From Lotus japonicus (lineage: Eukaryota > Streptophyta > Magnoliopsida > Fabales > Fabaceae): a stretch of DNA of 64,000 nucleotides. The translations under genes were made by a program, and so were the position numbers. Every line of letters begins with the position of its first letter. The first letter of the stretch is position 1. Where the stretch lies: positions 21,404,150 to 21,468,149 of the forward strand of contig NC_080042.1 in assembly GCF_012489685.1 (NCBI RefSeq), read 5' to 3'. Shown one piece after another: positions 22,842-33,866 of the stretch. A model generated the notes under the pieces. The model was given only the letters and a program-made list of their open reading frames with translations. It was not told the DNA's origin and did no database searches.

Positions 22842-25800
22842 ATGGGCAAATCAAGGAAATCTAAGGCGAATGTTTCTGCTTCTACCACACAAACTGCCAA
22901 AGATCAAGAGAAGCAAAGATTCGAGGAAGCACAGAAGATTCTGAATGCACCAAATGTAGTCACCTGTGCAAAGAAAGTGGAAGAACTGAGTGTGTGCTGC
23001 GAAGCAAGAGTTGATTTTGATAATCTTGCTCAACATGGGTTTGATATTAGGAACCAAGTCGAGTTGCAAGGATGGTCTGGGTACTTCAACAGGCTCGTTG
23101 GTCCAATCTATCACAAATTGGTTTTCGAGTTCTGGAAGAATGCAGTTTGCAACGACTACTACGTCGTCTCCCATGTACTGGACAAGAAAATTGTGATCTC
23201 TGAAGAATCTATAGCAAAACTGCTGGGTATGGAGTTTCCGCAGGGAAAAAGGATCAAGAATGTTGAAGCAAATGTTGCTGGAATGAGGATCGTGGTCAAC
23301 AAGGCGCTCTATGATAACTGGTCTTACGAGAAAACCAAGTACAACATTAAGGACTTGAAGTCTGAGATGAAGATTTGGCAAAAGATCTTCATGCACTGTA
23401 TTCACCCCAGAACTGGAGGAACTGATTATCTGAATGCAACTCAGAAGGTAATCATGTACTACATTTCAACTGGTGAGCTTATATGTCTGCCATTCCTACT
23501 TTTCAATTATCTGAAGGAGTGTGTTGAGAAATCAAGGACCACAACTAGTTCTGAGAACAAAAGATTCATCTCTTACATTCCGTATGGAAGGCTTCTGTCA
23601 GACATCTTCGTCCAAAATAAGCTTGTCAAGACTCTATCAGATATTGGACTTCACGAAGATCTGGCCATGACAGTTGGTGATGCTCTCAATGGCACAAAGT
23701 TGAAGAAAATGCAGATCATTGAGAAGATTAAAGTTGCTCCCAAAGAAGACACCTCTGATGAAGTTCGTCGGAGAAATTACCCCATTGATGACTTTCCCAT
23801 TTGGTCCAAGAAGGACAATCCAGCATGCATTCTGGAATATGTAAGGATGCTCAGAAGACAAGGAGATCCTATCACCCTTACAGAATTTGTTAACACTCTT
23901 CCTGAAATTCCTCCTAAGCTGACTATCAGGAAATCCAGGAGAGCAACAAGCAGCAAGCCCTCAGATCCTAAGGGCAAAGGGATTCTGATAGAGGAACCTG
24001 CAAAGAAGAAGGCTGCTTCCAAGACTGTGATCAACAGGGAACCATCTCCTGAAAGGCCTCTGAAGAGAACCTCAGCTAACCAACAACAAATGTCTGATTC
24101 TGAAAGCTCAGAAGACACATGGGAAGACTTCTCAAGTGAGGAAACTGAAGATGAAGACATGCCTCTGGCTAAGAGACGCAAAATTATTCTTGAGGAAGAG
24201 GAAGATGAGCATGATGACCATGAGATCATCCAGAATGTGATTCAGGGTATAAGGGAAGCTTCAGATGCTGAAGAATCCACTGATTCTGATGCTATTCCCC
24301 TAGTAAAGAGAAGGAAGCTTCCTCTGAGGGGACCACTTCAGCAGAAGGAACCAGCAGCAGAACAAACATCTGAACCAACTTCAGAAGTTCAGAGGGAAAG
24401 AAGATCTAAACGCATTTCTGATCCAGCAAGGACTGCAAGTCTCACCAGAACCTCACCCATCAGAAGCACCAGTAAGGTAATTACTGAAAGCATTAATTCT
24501 GAATCTGCTTTAGTAGTTATACCTGAGCAACCTCTGCCTATATCTACCTCTCTGCCTACCACAAACCAAATCAAACCTCTTCAACCTGAACCTCACCCTG
24601 AAACACAACCTCAAACACAAGCTACACCTCAAACTCCCAAATCTCCCATCCAAACAGCTACCACAGCCATCCCTTCAACTCCAATTTACACCTCTTCCCC
24701 ATCCATCCCAACTGAACCAATACCCCCCTTCAATTCCTTCATTCAAGGTATTGTTCAACATGAGGCCACTCTAAGAACCTTAGTTCAACAGTTCTCTCCC
24801 AAGCCTGCATCCACTCCACACACCTTCCTCATAACCCAGACTGGTGAGATCCCTACTGAGAAAGAAAAGGAAGATGATGATGTCCAGATCCTTGAGCCGC
24901 CCTTCAATGTGAAGCCCCTTCAACAAATTGCTTCCAATTTTGAAGATCGGATTCCAGACGCTGCTGAGACCTCTTATGTATCCTTGTCCAATTACTCAGC
25001 AGTCAACTCACAGGATCTGAGTTTCACTTCACCTGAGAAGACTGTCACCTCAAGGCAAAGGCCAGATACTATCTCTGAAGCTGAGCACATGGATGAATCA
25101 GATCACTCAGGCGTAGAGAAGGACCACGAGATTGATTCCACTCCTTCAGAGCACATGGATGAATCAAATGCTTCAAGCTCCAATGCTGCCAGAACTCCTC
25201 AGCCTGTTCTGACCCTGGCCACCTCCTTCCATCCTCAGAATCTTACTCAACTCATTCAGGAGTTTTCTGAAGAGGCCACCAGAAGACTGAAATGGCTGTA
25301 TCAGGTAACTGATAATCAGTTTGATGCCTCTCTTGTTGATGGTCTATGGTCTGCCTTTGAGAGATGGTCAGAAGGCAAAGGCCATGCACTTCAGAAGCAA
25401 CTTAGCAGGGAAAAACGACTAAGAGTTCATGATGCATCTGAGAGGGCCTATGAGCAAAGGCAGAGAGTGCTGCACAAGGTTTGTGAACCCTTGAGAAGAG
25501 CTGTGGCTGAAAGACCATGTGTTGTCTCTGAATGTACCTCAGAAGATGCTGTGATGCTCTCGGCAGAGGAAGAAGAAGAAAGCACAGATGGCATAGTCAT
25601 TCTGGACGATGCAGATGCTGATGATGTTCAGAAATAAGGGCCAATTCAAGTTGATATTGCAATGTCATCAGAGGCTGAAGTTGCTCCTCATGTTCAAGCT
25701 CCAGAAGTTCCTACATCTGATCCAGCTCCAGAAGTTGAAGTTCTTGCTTCCCGAATTGACAGAATTCAGAATGATCAGCAGAGGTTATTTCAGATGGTTG

Positions 25801-25916
25801 AGGAACAAGGACGTATTCAGAATGAGCAAAGCAAGCAAATTCAAGAGTCCTCAGGCAAAATGGAAGCCATCATGAAGTACCTCATGGACAACCTTCCCTC
25901 CTCTTCCAAGCCTTGA
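22842..25916 (+). pseudogene. SIRE-type third ORF (env-position protein), one in-frame stop
   Basis: ATG 22842 opens MGKSRKSKANVSA; 931 codons later TAA at 25635-25637 interrupts, and the same frame runs on to 25916, ending in a coiled-coil-like tail (SRIDRIQNDQQRLFQMVEEQ). The N-terminal 300 residues look folded and resemble the domain annotated in legumes as putative plant transposon protein. The middle is acidic and Lys/Arg-rich with repeated SESSED/PLxKRRK blocks, then a long Pro/Thr/Gln-rich segment. The position matches the env-like ORF of SIRE elements. I see no clear signal peptide or transmembrane helix, so an envelope role is not supported here. ATG 22617 is in frame, but 22842 follows a leader-like stretch and fits better. 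Confidence 0.7.
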
Positions 25917-26162
25917 ATTCCTCATCTCTATCATGCATACATTTAATTGTTATGACTGCATTTATTTTATGCTAACTATGCTTAATTATTCTTATCTGAT
26001 TCAATGCACCGTCCATTTAGTAACTCACATGCCTTTATGATTTGATCAGTTTTATGCATGATTTTCTATTACCTTTTCTCCTTATAATCTCCGCCATCCT
26101 TCTTCTCCATCACAATGCAATTCACTTCCTTCTCATTCTGATTCATTCTCCCTTGTTCAAGA

Positions 26163-26579
26163 ATGACTTCTGTCGACTTAATTTCTGAACTCAAGACTTT
26201 GGTATTTGACCAAGTCTTTCCATGAAGTGTTAATCTCTCTTCCTCTCAGATCTCTCAAGCTCTTGAGAAGATTGAGCATCTTCTGACATGTTGGCTGACT
26301 TCTCATCAGACTCACTGTCTTCAGAACCTTCAAGAAGTTCTGACTGACCTCCTCCGTCTGACCACTCGCCGGAAGGACGTTGAAGATCAGCTCCAGGGCA
26401 TTTGCATGCTTCTTGAATACGAGGAAGATCATCATGAAGCGGATCAAGAGGCTGTCCAGGAGAATGTTGCCTTGAAGGACGATCTAGCTACTCAGTTAGC
26501 CTCAATTGATAAGGACATTCGTCCTCTCCACCTTCAACTTCTCTCTATGAAGAATTCTCGAGCTTTCCTGTTTGTTTAG
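26163..26579 (+). pseudogene. Small fourth ORF of the copia element, one in-frame stop
   Basis: ATG 26163 starts a frame that ends at TAG 26577-26579, broken once by TGA at 26223-26225. The roughly 117 codons after the TGA are rich in Leu, Glu, Asp and His with heptad-like spacing (ISQALEKIEHLL; LEYEEDHHEADQEAVQENVA), so a coiled coil is likely. It lies between the third ORF and the PPT. It could be a separate small protein or a downstream exon of the third ORF. I do not recognise a family. Confidence 0.45.
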
Positions 26580-27208
26580 GCTTAGTCTTCTTCTTTCCTC
26601 TCGATCCTTTGTACTTTCTCTTCATTCAATAATAATAACCTATCTTATTTGCATCTCTTCTCTGTTATTGTTATTGTTGGTTTTGTTTTTCACTCTTTTT
26701 GATTATGACAAAAAGGGGGAGTACATAAAATGGTTTTGATAAAATTTCTTCCTATATTATATTTAAAACCAGTGGAGGAGAATAAGTATAATTACTTATA
26801 GCACATAGATATTGTCAAGTGTCTCAAATAAGGAATACATTTTGTTCATATTCTGAACTAATCTTGCTTCTGACGCTTTATTCCAATTATATCTGGACAA
26901 GACTCTATGTTATTATGTGAGATACGCTAAGTTCTGAAACCATCACTTCTGATGAGTATACATCTCTTCAAGCGTAAATTCTGATCACATAACCAGACTC
27001 CGAATCTAGATTCTTCACAAATTCATCAAGTCATAGATTCAGGGGGAGTCAGGGGGAGACCCTTGCTCAGAATCAGGTGTTAACCCAGATTCAGAAAGAG
27101 CATTGCAAACTGTTACACAAGGATAAGTTTAATCTCTGATCTTTTCTCTCTTGTGTATTCAGTTTATTGTGTAAAAATTGTTCATCAAAATACTTGTTTT
27201 GTCATCAT
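26580..27208 (+). other. Copia 3' untranslated region
   Basis: No ORF. It includes a T-rich stretch with TTCATTCAATAATAATAACC, a first AAAAAGGGGGAGTACAT at 26710 that resembles the true PPT, and paired AGGGGGAGTCAGGGGGAGAC near 27040. A diverged relative of its last 200 bp occurs at 59795-59977. Confidence 0.7.
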
Positions 27209-27223
27209 CAAAAAGGGGGAGAT
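27209..27223 (+). other. Copia polypurine tract
   Basis: AAAAAGGGGGAGAT directly before the 3' LTR start TGTAAGATC; preceded by the conserved TTTTGTCATCATC. Confidence 0.85.
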
Positions 27224-28466
27224 TGTAAGATCAAGGTTTGATCAGTGGTTGCATCTCTATGTTTTGATGATTACAATTAAGGTTTGTGATGATGAACAAT
27301 TGTGGTACCCTAACGTTTGTCTTTTTTTAAGTTGTGACAAACAGGTTCTGAATCTGACCCAAGCCTATTCCTTCAGAAGAAGAAGAACCAAGGGTTACTA
27401 AAAAGAGAGCTCATTAACCTACCATGTTCGTTCTGAATAGTGGCAAATACTTCAGAAGCTCTGAAGATGGAAGCTCTCAAGAAGATCTGAAGAACTCAAG
27501 TCAGAAGTTCTGAAGACCAGATGTTCCAGTGGAACGGTCCAGAAGCAGAAGACTCAAGTTCTGAAGACTTGCAAGAAGTTGGTTCTGAAGACCCAGGCTA
27601 TTCTAGCTCTGACGATCAGAAGTTCTGAGGAACTTGTTCAGAAGCAGAAGTTGCATGGTCAGAAGACTCCAAGCTTCAATCTGACGATGATCAGAAGCTT
27701 CATCAACGTTCATCTGAAGCTCCTTCATCACAAGTCAACTGGTGAAAGGACAGGTCGCTATCACAGTACAACGTCGTACAAGTCTCAGTCTGTCCGCCAC
27801 CTACCTTGTACAGCCTAGCAGTCTGATATTACAGAATTGCCACTCCAACGGATAAAACCCTAGCAACGGCTACATCACAAGTCTTGGAGTATATAAAGGC
27901 TGAAGAAAGAAGAAAGAGGCCAAGAAACTTTGCTGAAAATATTCAACACAAACGAACCATTCTCTTAGCATTATTTTTTCACTGTTCTTAAACATCTGAG
28001 TTTACTATTCGCTTGTTAGAAGCACTCATTGTAAACCCGAAATCTTTTACATCATATTGTAAAGTTCATCAAGAGACCAAGGTTGGTCAGATCTTGAGAG
28101 GACTGAATCAAGGCTGATTCAGTATTTAGCTAGTCTTAAGAGGATCGGTAGATCAGCTTCTTAAGATGATACTAGTGAGAAAATCAGTGTACTGTTAGTC
28201 ACTTAGCAGGTTGCAAAGTGCAGTTGTAACACTCATTGATTTTAGTGGATTGCCTTCATCAGAAGAAGGAAGAAATCACCTTCACAGGTGGACTGGATTA
28301 GCTTGAGCTTTTATCTCAAGTGAACCAGGATAAAATACTTGTGTGCTTTACCTTCTATTATTCAGCACTTAGTTTTTATCCTTGAGTTTTGAAAAAGCCA
28401 AAAAGTATACCCGAGATACAAAAACTCTATTCAAACCCCCCCTTTCTAGTGTTTTTCGCACCTTCA
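27224..28466 (+). repeat. Copia 3' LTR
   Basis: 1243 bp, same length as the 5' LTR with about eight single-base differences by eye. It ends CACCTTCA, followed by the second AGTAA. Confidence 0.95.
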
Positions 28467-28795
28467 AGTAAACCCTAGCAGAGCACTAAAATGGCAAAAA
28501 TATCATAAAAGGAATATTCTCATTAAATGTTCAAAAGGTACTTTTTACAAGGTGTTGACCTCTCCTTTTATAGAAGGAGTGATCATGATGTGGACCTTCC
28601 CTGTACTTGGGCCTGACAACCGGGGCCCAAGCCTCTATGCATATAAGACAAATCTAATGGAATCTTCCAGCTGGCTTGTGGGCCCATCTAAAGGAAGGGC
28701 GGGATTTATTGTTGTTTCGTAAATTTCGCCCTGGCTGCTTTCGTTCATCTGATTGCTTGATTTGGGCGGGAATAAGGAATCCTTATCCCAGTCCA
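28467..28795 (-). repeat. Gypsy 5' LTR, second piece
   Basis: It begins with the second AGTAA and matches the left LTR to CCCAGTCCA at 28795. Differences are about three substitutions and a 6-bp gap in CCTTATGTCCCGCCC. GTTGG (28796-28800) follows. Confidence 0.9.
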
Positions 28796-28800
28796 GTTGG

Positions 28801-30261
28801 TAAACTCAAAACTCCAGAGTTGGTGGGTGATGCGCATGATTTCTTTGTCATGGCGGGTCTCCACTCAGTGCGAGTGAGACATTTAGGTGGTTTACTGCTA
28901 CTCTTAACAGGTGATGAGGGTCTGGATCTTATCGAAGCCATTGAGAATGCAGGTGGTGAATGGCGAGATATCTTCGAGGACTTAAGCCCATGGACATCGT
29001 TGGTTGGTTCGGATGAACGCTTTCCCTGGTTAAGATGTGAGGGCCTCCTTTTGCAGTTCTGAATCAGAGGAGTTTTGACATTCTTGTGGCTTCAACGGGC
29101 AAAGTGGTGGAACTGGACGATTTGACATCTTCCTTTTCCAGGATTAATTATGCTCGTCTGAGAATCAGAACCTCTTCCCAGGACCCCATCATTCTTAAAA
29201 CAAATATCCAGTTGGAGGGAAGATGTTTAATGTTCGTTTGATTGAAGAACTTGGGCAGGAAGAGGTGTCTAAGGGAGTTTGTTTAGGTAGCCACCATGAT
29301 TTTGATGATGAATCTTCAACTTGGTCCCAGTTTGAGGAGAAGGTGGAACAATCAATTGGGGGTTTCTTCGCCGGCGAAGAGGATGGTAGTGGTGCCGGAG
29401 GATTGCTTTTGGAAGATGGACCGGTGCAGCCGCCAGTTTTCCCTGCTAATGCATTGGGGGTTACGTTGAATGGCGTTACCGAATGTGCATAAATTAATGG
29501 CCATGATGAGGTGGGAATTTCCGAGAGATCTGGTGGGTCCAGGGAGAATGATATTGCAATCAGATAACATGGATAGTGAGTCACACATGAGTAATTCAAA
29601 AGGCAGCGGTGAGATGGATTCTAACCCGGCCCATGACCCGAATCCAGTAGCCCAACCCATCTTACCTGAACTTGACCCGTTAGTAGAAACGATGCATTTT
29701 GGCTCGGTGCAGATTCAGATTGATGTTGATAATATTAGCAGTCCTGAGAGACTGATGGAGATAAGACGATGCCTTCAAATCCCACACCACAAACCAATAA
29801 AAACTGATTCGGCTACCTAGTTGAACAGCTATGGTCTTGCGGTGGTGTCAAGAAAACTGCCAAGACCTCCATCGGCGCCTTCATCAGGAAGAGTGGAGGG
29901 CGTGTTCAAGCGCCAATTTTCAGGGGATCCTTCAAGCTTAAGTAGGTCGATATTGGGGTCTCAGCGACACCGTGTTGCTTCTGTGTGCTCCTCTATGTCG
30001 TCCTCCGCTGTTGAAAATTGTAACCGAAACTTCTGGGTCAGAAACGTTGAAGATGAAGCAAGGAAAATTTGGGATTTTGGTCAGAAATTAGGGGTTTCTT
30101 TTTTTGGTGATGACAAAGAAATTGTTGACAGGTTAGTGGTGATGGAGAATAGAGATAGTGTTGAATCCAAACTATGTGACAAAAAGGAGGAAGGGAAAAT
30201 CAAATGCCTGCCTCATGATTGTGTTAAGCATGAATTCGAGGAGGATGAGGATCAGCCTTAA
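28801..30261 (+). pseudogene. LINE ORF1, remainder
   Basis: It continues the frame of 2634-3148 with VGKLKTPELV..., then the conserved plant LINE ORF1 region with VRVRHLGGLLLLLTGDE and DERFPWLRCEG. The frame breaks after 29062 and the product continues in other frames (29043-29250, 29223-29492, 29500-29820, 29821-30261), so at least three shifts or stops are present. The last part ends with a cluster of charged residues around KLGVSFFGDDKEIVDRLV. The role in the intact element is RNA binding and RNP formation. Confidence 0.75.
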
Positions 30262-31520
30262 GAAGAAAGCTATTAAGGGGCTGCTTTCTCATAATAATGT
30301 GGATTTGGTGTGTATCCAAGAAACCAAATTACAGGATTTCGACTCAAGAACTTGTAGTGTGTTGTGGGGAGATCCGGATTGTGATTGGGAGCTTGTTCTT
30401 GCATTAAACAGAGGTGGAGGCTTGTTGTGCATTTGGAAAAAGAGCCTTTTGTTGATACAACATAGAGAAGTGGGTCAGAACCTCATTTGTGTAGTGGTGC
30501 AAAATTCTGAGACTGGTACGCTTTGTTGTATTCTCAATGTCTATGCTCCATGTGATAGAGCTGGAAAATTGCAGCTTTGGAATAGATTGCTTTCTTTACG
30601 GAGTAGTATCACTGTTGATCACTGGTGTGTTGCTGGAGACTTTAACGTTGTAACGTTGTAAAAGCCAACTTTTTTTTTTCTGAAAGTTGACTTTGAAAAA
30701 GCATATGATTCTGTAGATTGGGATTTTTTTTATATGCTCAGAAGAATGAATTTTGGTGAGAAGTGGATAAGTTGGGTTAGAGGATGTCTGGTATCTTCTA
30801 CTATTTCTGTTTTGGTAAATGAGAGTTCAACTGAGGAGTTCCGAATGGAGAAGGGGCTACGGCAAGGAGATCCTCTTGCTCCCTTTTTATTCTTGATTGT
30901 AGCTGAAAGCCTTACTGGTCTTCTTGAGACAAGCTGTTCTACAAGGTTTGTTTTCTCCTTTTAAATTTGATGATCAAGATGGCTTGGTTGTTTCCCTGCT
31001 AGAGTTTGCAAATGATACTATCTTCTTAGGATAGAAGCTACGATGCAAAATGCTTTTTCCGTTAAGAGCATCTTACATTGTTTTGAGTTGAGCTCAGGGT
31101 TGAAGGTCAATTTTCACAAGAGTAAAGTTGCAGGAGTTTGTGTGGAGGAAAATTGGATGAATAGCTCGGCCTCTCTTCTTCATTGCCAGCACATGCAAGT
31201 TCCATTTATTTATTCAGGTTTGTGAGTGGGTGGGAACCCTCGGAGACTATCTTTCTGGAGTCCTGTGTTAGTAAATTCCAACTTAGACTATCAAAGTGGA
31301 AGGGTAGGCATCTTTCCTTTGGCGGGATAATTTGTTTGATTAAATCAGTGTTGTCCTCTCTGCCTCTGTATTTTATGTCATTCTTTAAGATGCCGCGGGA
31401 GTTGGTGCAAAATGTCATGGCATCATGAGGAGGTTTCTCTGGGGTGGTTCGGAGGGGGAAGGAAAGATTGCATGGGTAAATTGGGAGAGTATGTGTAGAC
31501 CAGTGGATGAGGGTGGTTTG
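30230..31520 (+). pseudogene. LINE ORF2: endonuclease and partial RT
   Basis: The endonuclease part (30260-30660) has VDLVCIQETKL, GGGLLCIWKKS, LNVYAPC and GDFNVV, the order of an APE-type LINE endonuclease. At about 30660, after GACTTTAACGTTGTAACG, a T-run joins directly to RT motifs KVDFEKAYDSVDWDF and RQGDPLAPFLF, so the endonuclease end and RT fingers are deleted. The RT catalytic box reads FANDT (near 31005) where FADDT is usual, and a stop follows. The frame then shifts through EATMQNAF... and FIYSGL to WVNWESMCRPVDEGGL, where the solo LTR at 31521 interrupts. Confidence 0.8.
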
Positions 31521-31867
31521 TGTGGCGTCCCCTTCCTTAAGTGACGAGTTCTCCCTAATTCCATCACTCAGGAGTGAGCACTCTACGTGAAATAGTGAAC
31601 CTTTTTTTTTTCTCTTAGGGTTTCCTCATTAGGTCGGGATCGCAAGAGTAAAGAGTACTCGAGCATTTCCCCTAACATCCCCAGGCATTTCGACCTCCTT
31701 ACTTAAGACTACGGGAATAACAATATAAACCACACAAATCATACATAGCATGCATAGTTGGTGGACAGATCCACCGCATAAGTCTACAAATAAGAAGACA
31801 ACACATAAAGAGGACACAGTGCCCTCAAACACATAGTCTGGTACAGGTAATCAGAATACAGAAACAG

Positions 31868-31893
31868 AAACATAAATCATCATCATCATCATC
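31868..31893. repeat. (ATC)n microsatellite
   Basis: Six to seven ATC units in CATAAATCATCATCATC, inside the family 2 LTR. Confidence 0.8.
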
Positions 31894-31914
31894 AGAAACT
31901 CGGACCATATGGCT

Positions 31915-32490
31915 TCATCCCCTCGAATCTTCCTCCTCCGGATCCTCCTCACTGACTCCCCCGCTGGCTGCTGGCACTGACCCTGGCTCTGCTGTCAGAC
32001 CCTGCTCTGACTCCCTGACTCCGGACGCCTCGCCTCTCCGAAATCTGCGACGGTAAATCCTGGCATCTCGGGAGAATCTAGGGGATCTCACTCGCTTGCG
32101 GGCTGTGACCCGAAAGCAAGACAAGTTCCTCCGGGGTGGAGGAGATCCCATAGGCTCCTGGGTCTGCGGAACTCTCTGATCTGGGAATCCCGGTGGGCTC
32201 ACCACGGTGACTGGTACTGCTGGGATAGGCTCTCCGGTCTCCATAGGCTCGCCTGCCTGTGAATATGGCACCTGTAGACTCCGCGGACCTACGTGCTCAG
32301 CGTGGGTCGGCAGGAAGAATGAGAACACCATCGAGAGTGTCACTGGGAAACCGATGTGTCCTGCTCCTGGATCCCTGCACCACAAAATTGTGAGTCCCTG
32401 ATAAAAGCAGTATCCGGTAACTGGGTCAACATGCCAGCCAGCACAGGACGGGAAATCAGCGTGGATCGCGAGGACTGGAGGGAAGCTCAT
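31915..32490 (-). CDS. LTR-encoded ORF of giant LTR family 2, function unknown
   Basis: 191 codons from the ATG at 32490 (MSFPPVLAIHADFPSCAGW) to the stop at 31915. The N-terminal 70 residues are hydrophobic and aromatic with three Cys residues. The middle is Pro-rich. A basic patch (RRRFRRG) and an acidic end (SEEDPEEEDSRG) follow. A candidate acceptor AAAGCAGATAACAG lies 8 nt before the ATG. The position, about 400-1000 bp from the LTR 3' end, matches that of the LTR ORF in family 1 copy B, and both end in an acidic region, but I see no clear residue-level similarity. It may be coding or a chance long ORF. GTG 32496 is two codons upstream. Confidence 0.4.
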   Translation of the reverse strand: MSFPPVLAIHADFPSCAGWHVDPVTGYCFYQGLTILWCRDPGAGHIGFPVTLSMVFSFFLPTHAEHVGPRSLQVPYSQAGEPMETGEPIPAVPVTVVSPPGFPDQRVPQTQEPMGSPPPRRNLSCFRVTARKRVRSPRFSRDARIYRRRFRRGEASGVRESEQGLTAEPGSVPAASGGVSEEDPEEEDSRG

Positions 32491-33828
32491 TGTCACACCT
32501 GTTATCTGCTTTTATAAAAATAAGTGCAAGGGTGAGTCATACGCGACTTGCACAATAATACACATCAGATAAGATAAGCGTTAAAACATAAGCCAACATA
32601 TCATTAGTCACACACATGTTAACAAACACAAGTAATAATGCAATATGGCTAAATCAACCTTATTCCTTCGTCCTTCGAATTGACTTCTCTCACTACTTCG
32701 TAGGAAATGGTGAGTTCATCGCCAACCTTTTTATTATTTTATTTATCATGTGATGAGTATAATTTAAGGGCCCGAAGCTATTGCTTCGTTATCTTCGGAA
32801 AGTCGTCTCGGGAACATGGGCACTCCTTACAGTCCACTCTTTACCGGACAATGATCGCTCAGTAGCTCACAGACAGAAGTACACAACGCAACTCTTTGCC
32901 TTCAACATCATGCCAATCCCGACCTCAGGGGTCCTGCCGAGACAGACATGAGAGGTGTACTGCCGTGTAAATCCCGGGCCAATTCATCTCTGAACATGAC
33001 CACCTTTGGCGTCTCTGTATTCCCACTCTCTTAGTGGTAGTGACAGTACTTTCCTACTCCTTATTGCTCCTTAAGTGTATTTTCAAATATCAATAATCTC
33101 CCCCTTATACTTCCATTAAGTTTCTAATAAATTAGAAACAAGCATCTGCTGCCTTACTTAAAGTAAGTACACCATAGTAATTATAGAGGTGGGATCTTTG
33201 ATAAGATCAAGTAGTTCTAGGAATGCAAGCGGAAGTTCTAATCCGCCGTTAATGGTTATGTACTTTTAATTGCTTAGAGAAAAGTGATCACTTACTTATT
33301 CTACTGTCATTATTCATTTTATTATTCTACCTATCCTACGGTTAATCCTAAGGTGTTATAGGTGGTTTAATTTTCAAAAGCAAGTATCAATAACACATTA
33401 AATTGGGGATTATCTTTTCCCTCTTCCAACTACCTCAGATGCTTAGCGTATCAGGAACAATCCTAATACCATGTCACTTATAATCCTAAGTACCACTATA
33501 TCCCATAGTGTACTATCATCCCTTTCTACTGTGCATCACTTCAATCATGGATCACAGTCACAGCAATTCAGCACAATAATTCATCCAACATTCACTCTTC
33601 AAGCAAAACATCCAATCATGCATCCAATAACATATAAGCAAGTAATAATATGCTTTCTACCGTAATAACGTTCAACTTATGAGTTGTGTACCAAGACAAG
33701 GTCTTGTATAGCCCCCCTTACCTTTAACCTTTACCAATAGAGGATCGTGTGTGTCTGAGATAGCTCCCTCTGCATCATTGATTATGTTTGGGTCAAGATA
33801 AGCTAATCGAGGCATTAAATCGTTCGTT

Positions 33829-33833
33829 ACTAC

Positions 33834-33866
<33 letters not shown>
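33829..33866. repeat. (ATT)n microsatellite
   Basis: About twelve ATT units inside the family 2 LTR. Confidence 0.9.

Larger units (their letters stand above)
16219..28466 (+). mobile_element. Ty1/copia retrotransposon, SIRE/Maximus type, full length
   Basis: 12,248 bp with 1243-bp LTRs at both ends, TSD AGTAA (16214-16218 and 28467-28471), PBS directly after the 5' LTR and PPT AAAAAGGGGGAGAT before the 3' LTR. The internal order is gag, protease, integrase, RT, RNase H, then a long third ORF and a short fourth ORF. Integrase before RT defines copia. A long extra ORF after pol and a large gag are typical of the SIRE lineage of legumes. LTR identity is very high (about 8 differences by eye). 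Nevertheless gag, pol and both extra ORFs each carry at least one stop or shift, so the copy is probably non-autonomous. It lies in the 5' LTR of the gypsy element. Confidence 0.95.
3149..28795 (-). mobile_element. Ty3/gypsy Tat-clade retrotransposon with antisense ORF (hosts two later insertions)
   Basis: Element boundaries are set by 376-bp LTRs (3149-3524; 16173-16218 plus 28467-28795), the GTTGG TSD, a PBS at 16156-16172 and a PPT at 3525-3537. On the minus strand gag-pol runs from 16120 to 10661 in the order gag, protease, RT, RNase H, a second RNase H and integrase. A separate gene runs the opposite way between pol and the 3' LTR. Dual RNase H is a mark of the Tat clade, and Retand-like members are known for antisense ORFs in this position. 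Without its insertions the element is about 9.6 kb. The LTRs differ by about 3 substitutions and a 6-bp gap, so the insertion is recent although pol is broken. Confidence 0.9.

Noticed and set aside
23777..24229. Ser/Leu-rich minus-strand ORF within the copia third ORF
   Set aside because: Complement of an acidic Lys/Glu/Ser-coding stretch; a shadow.
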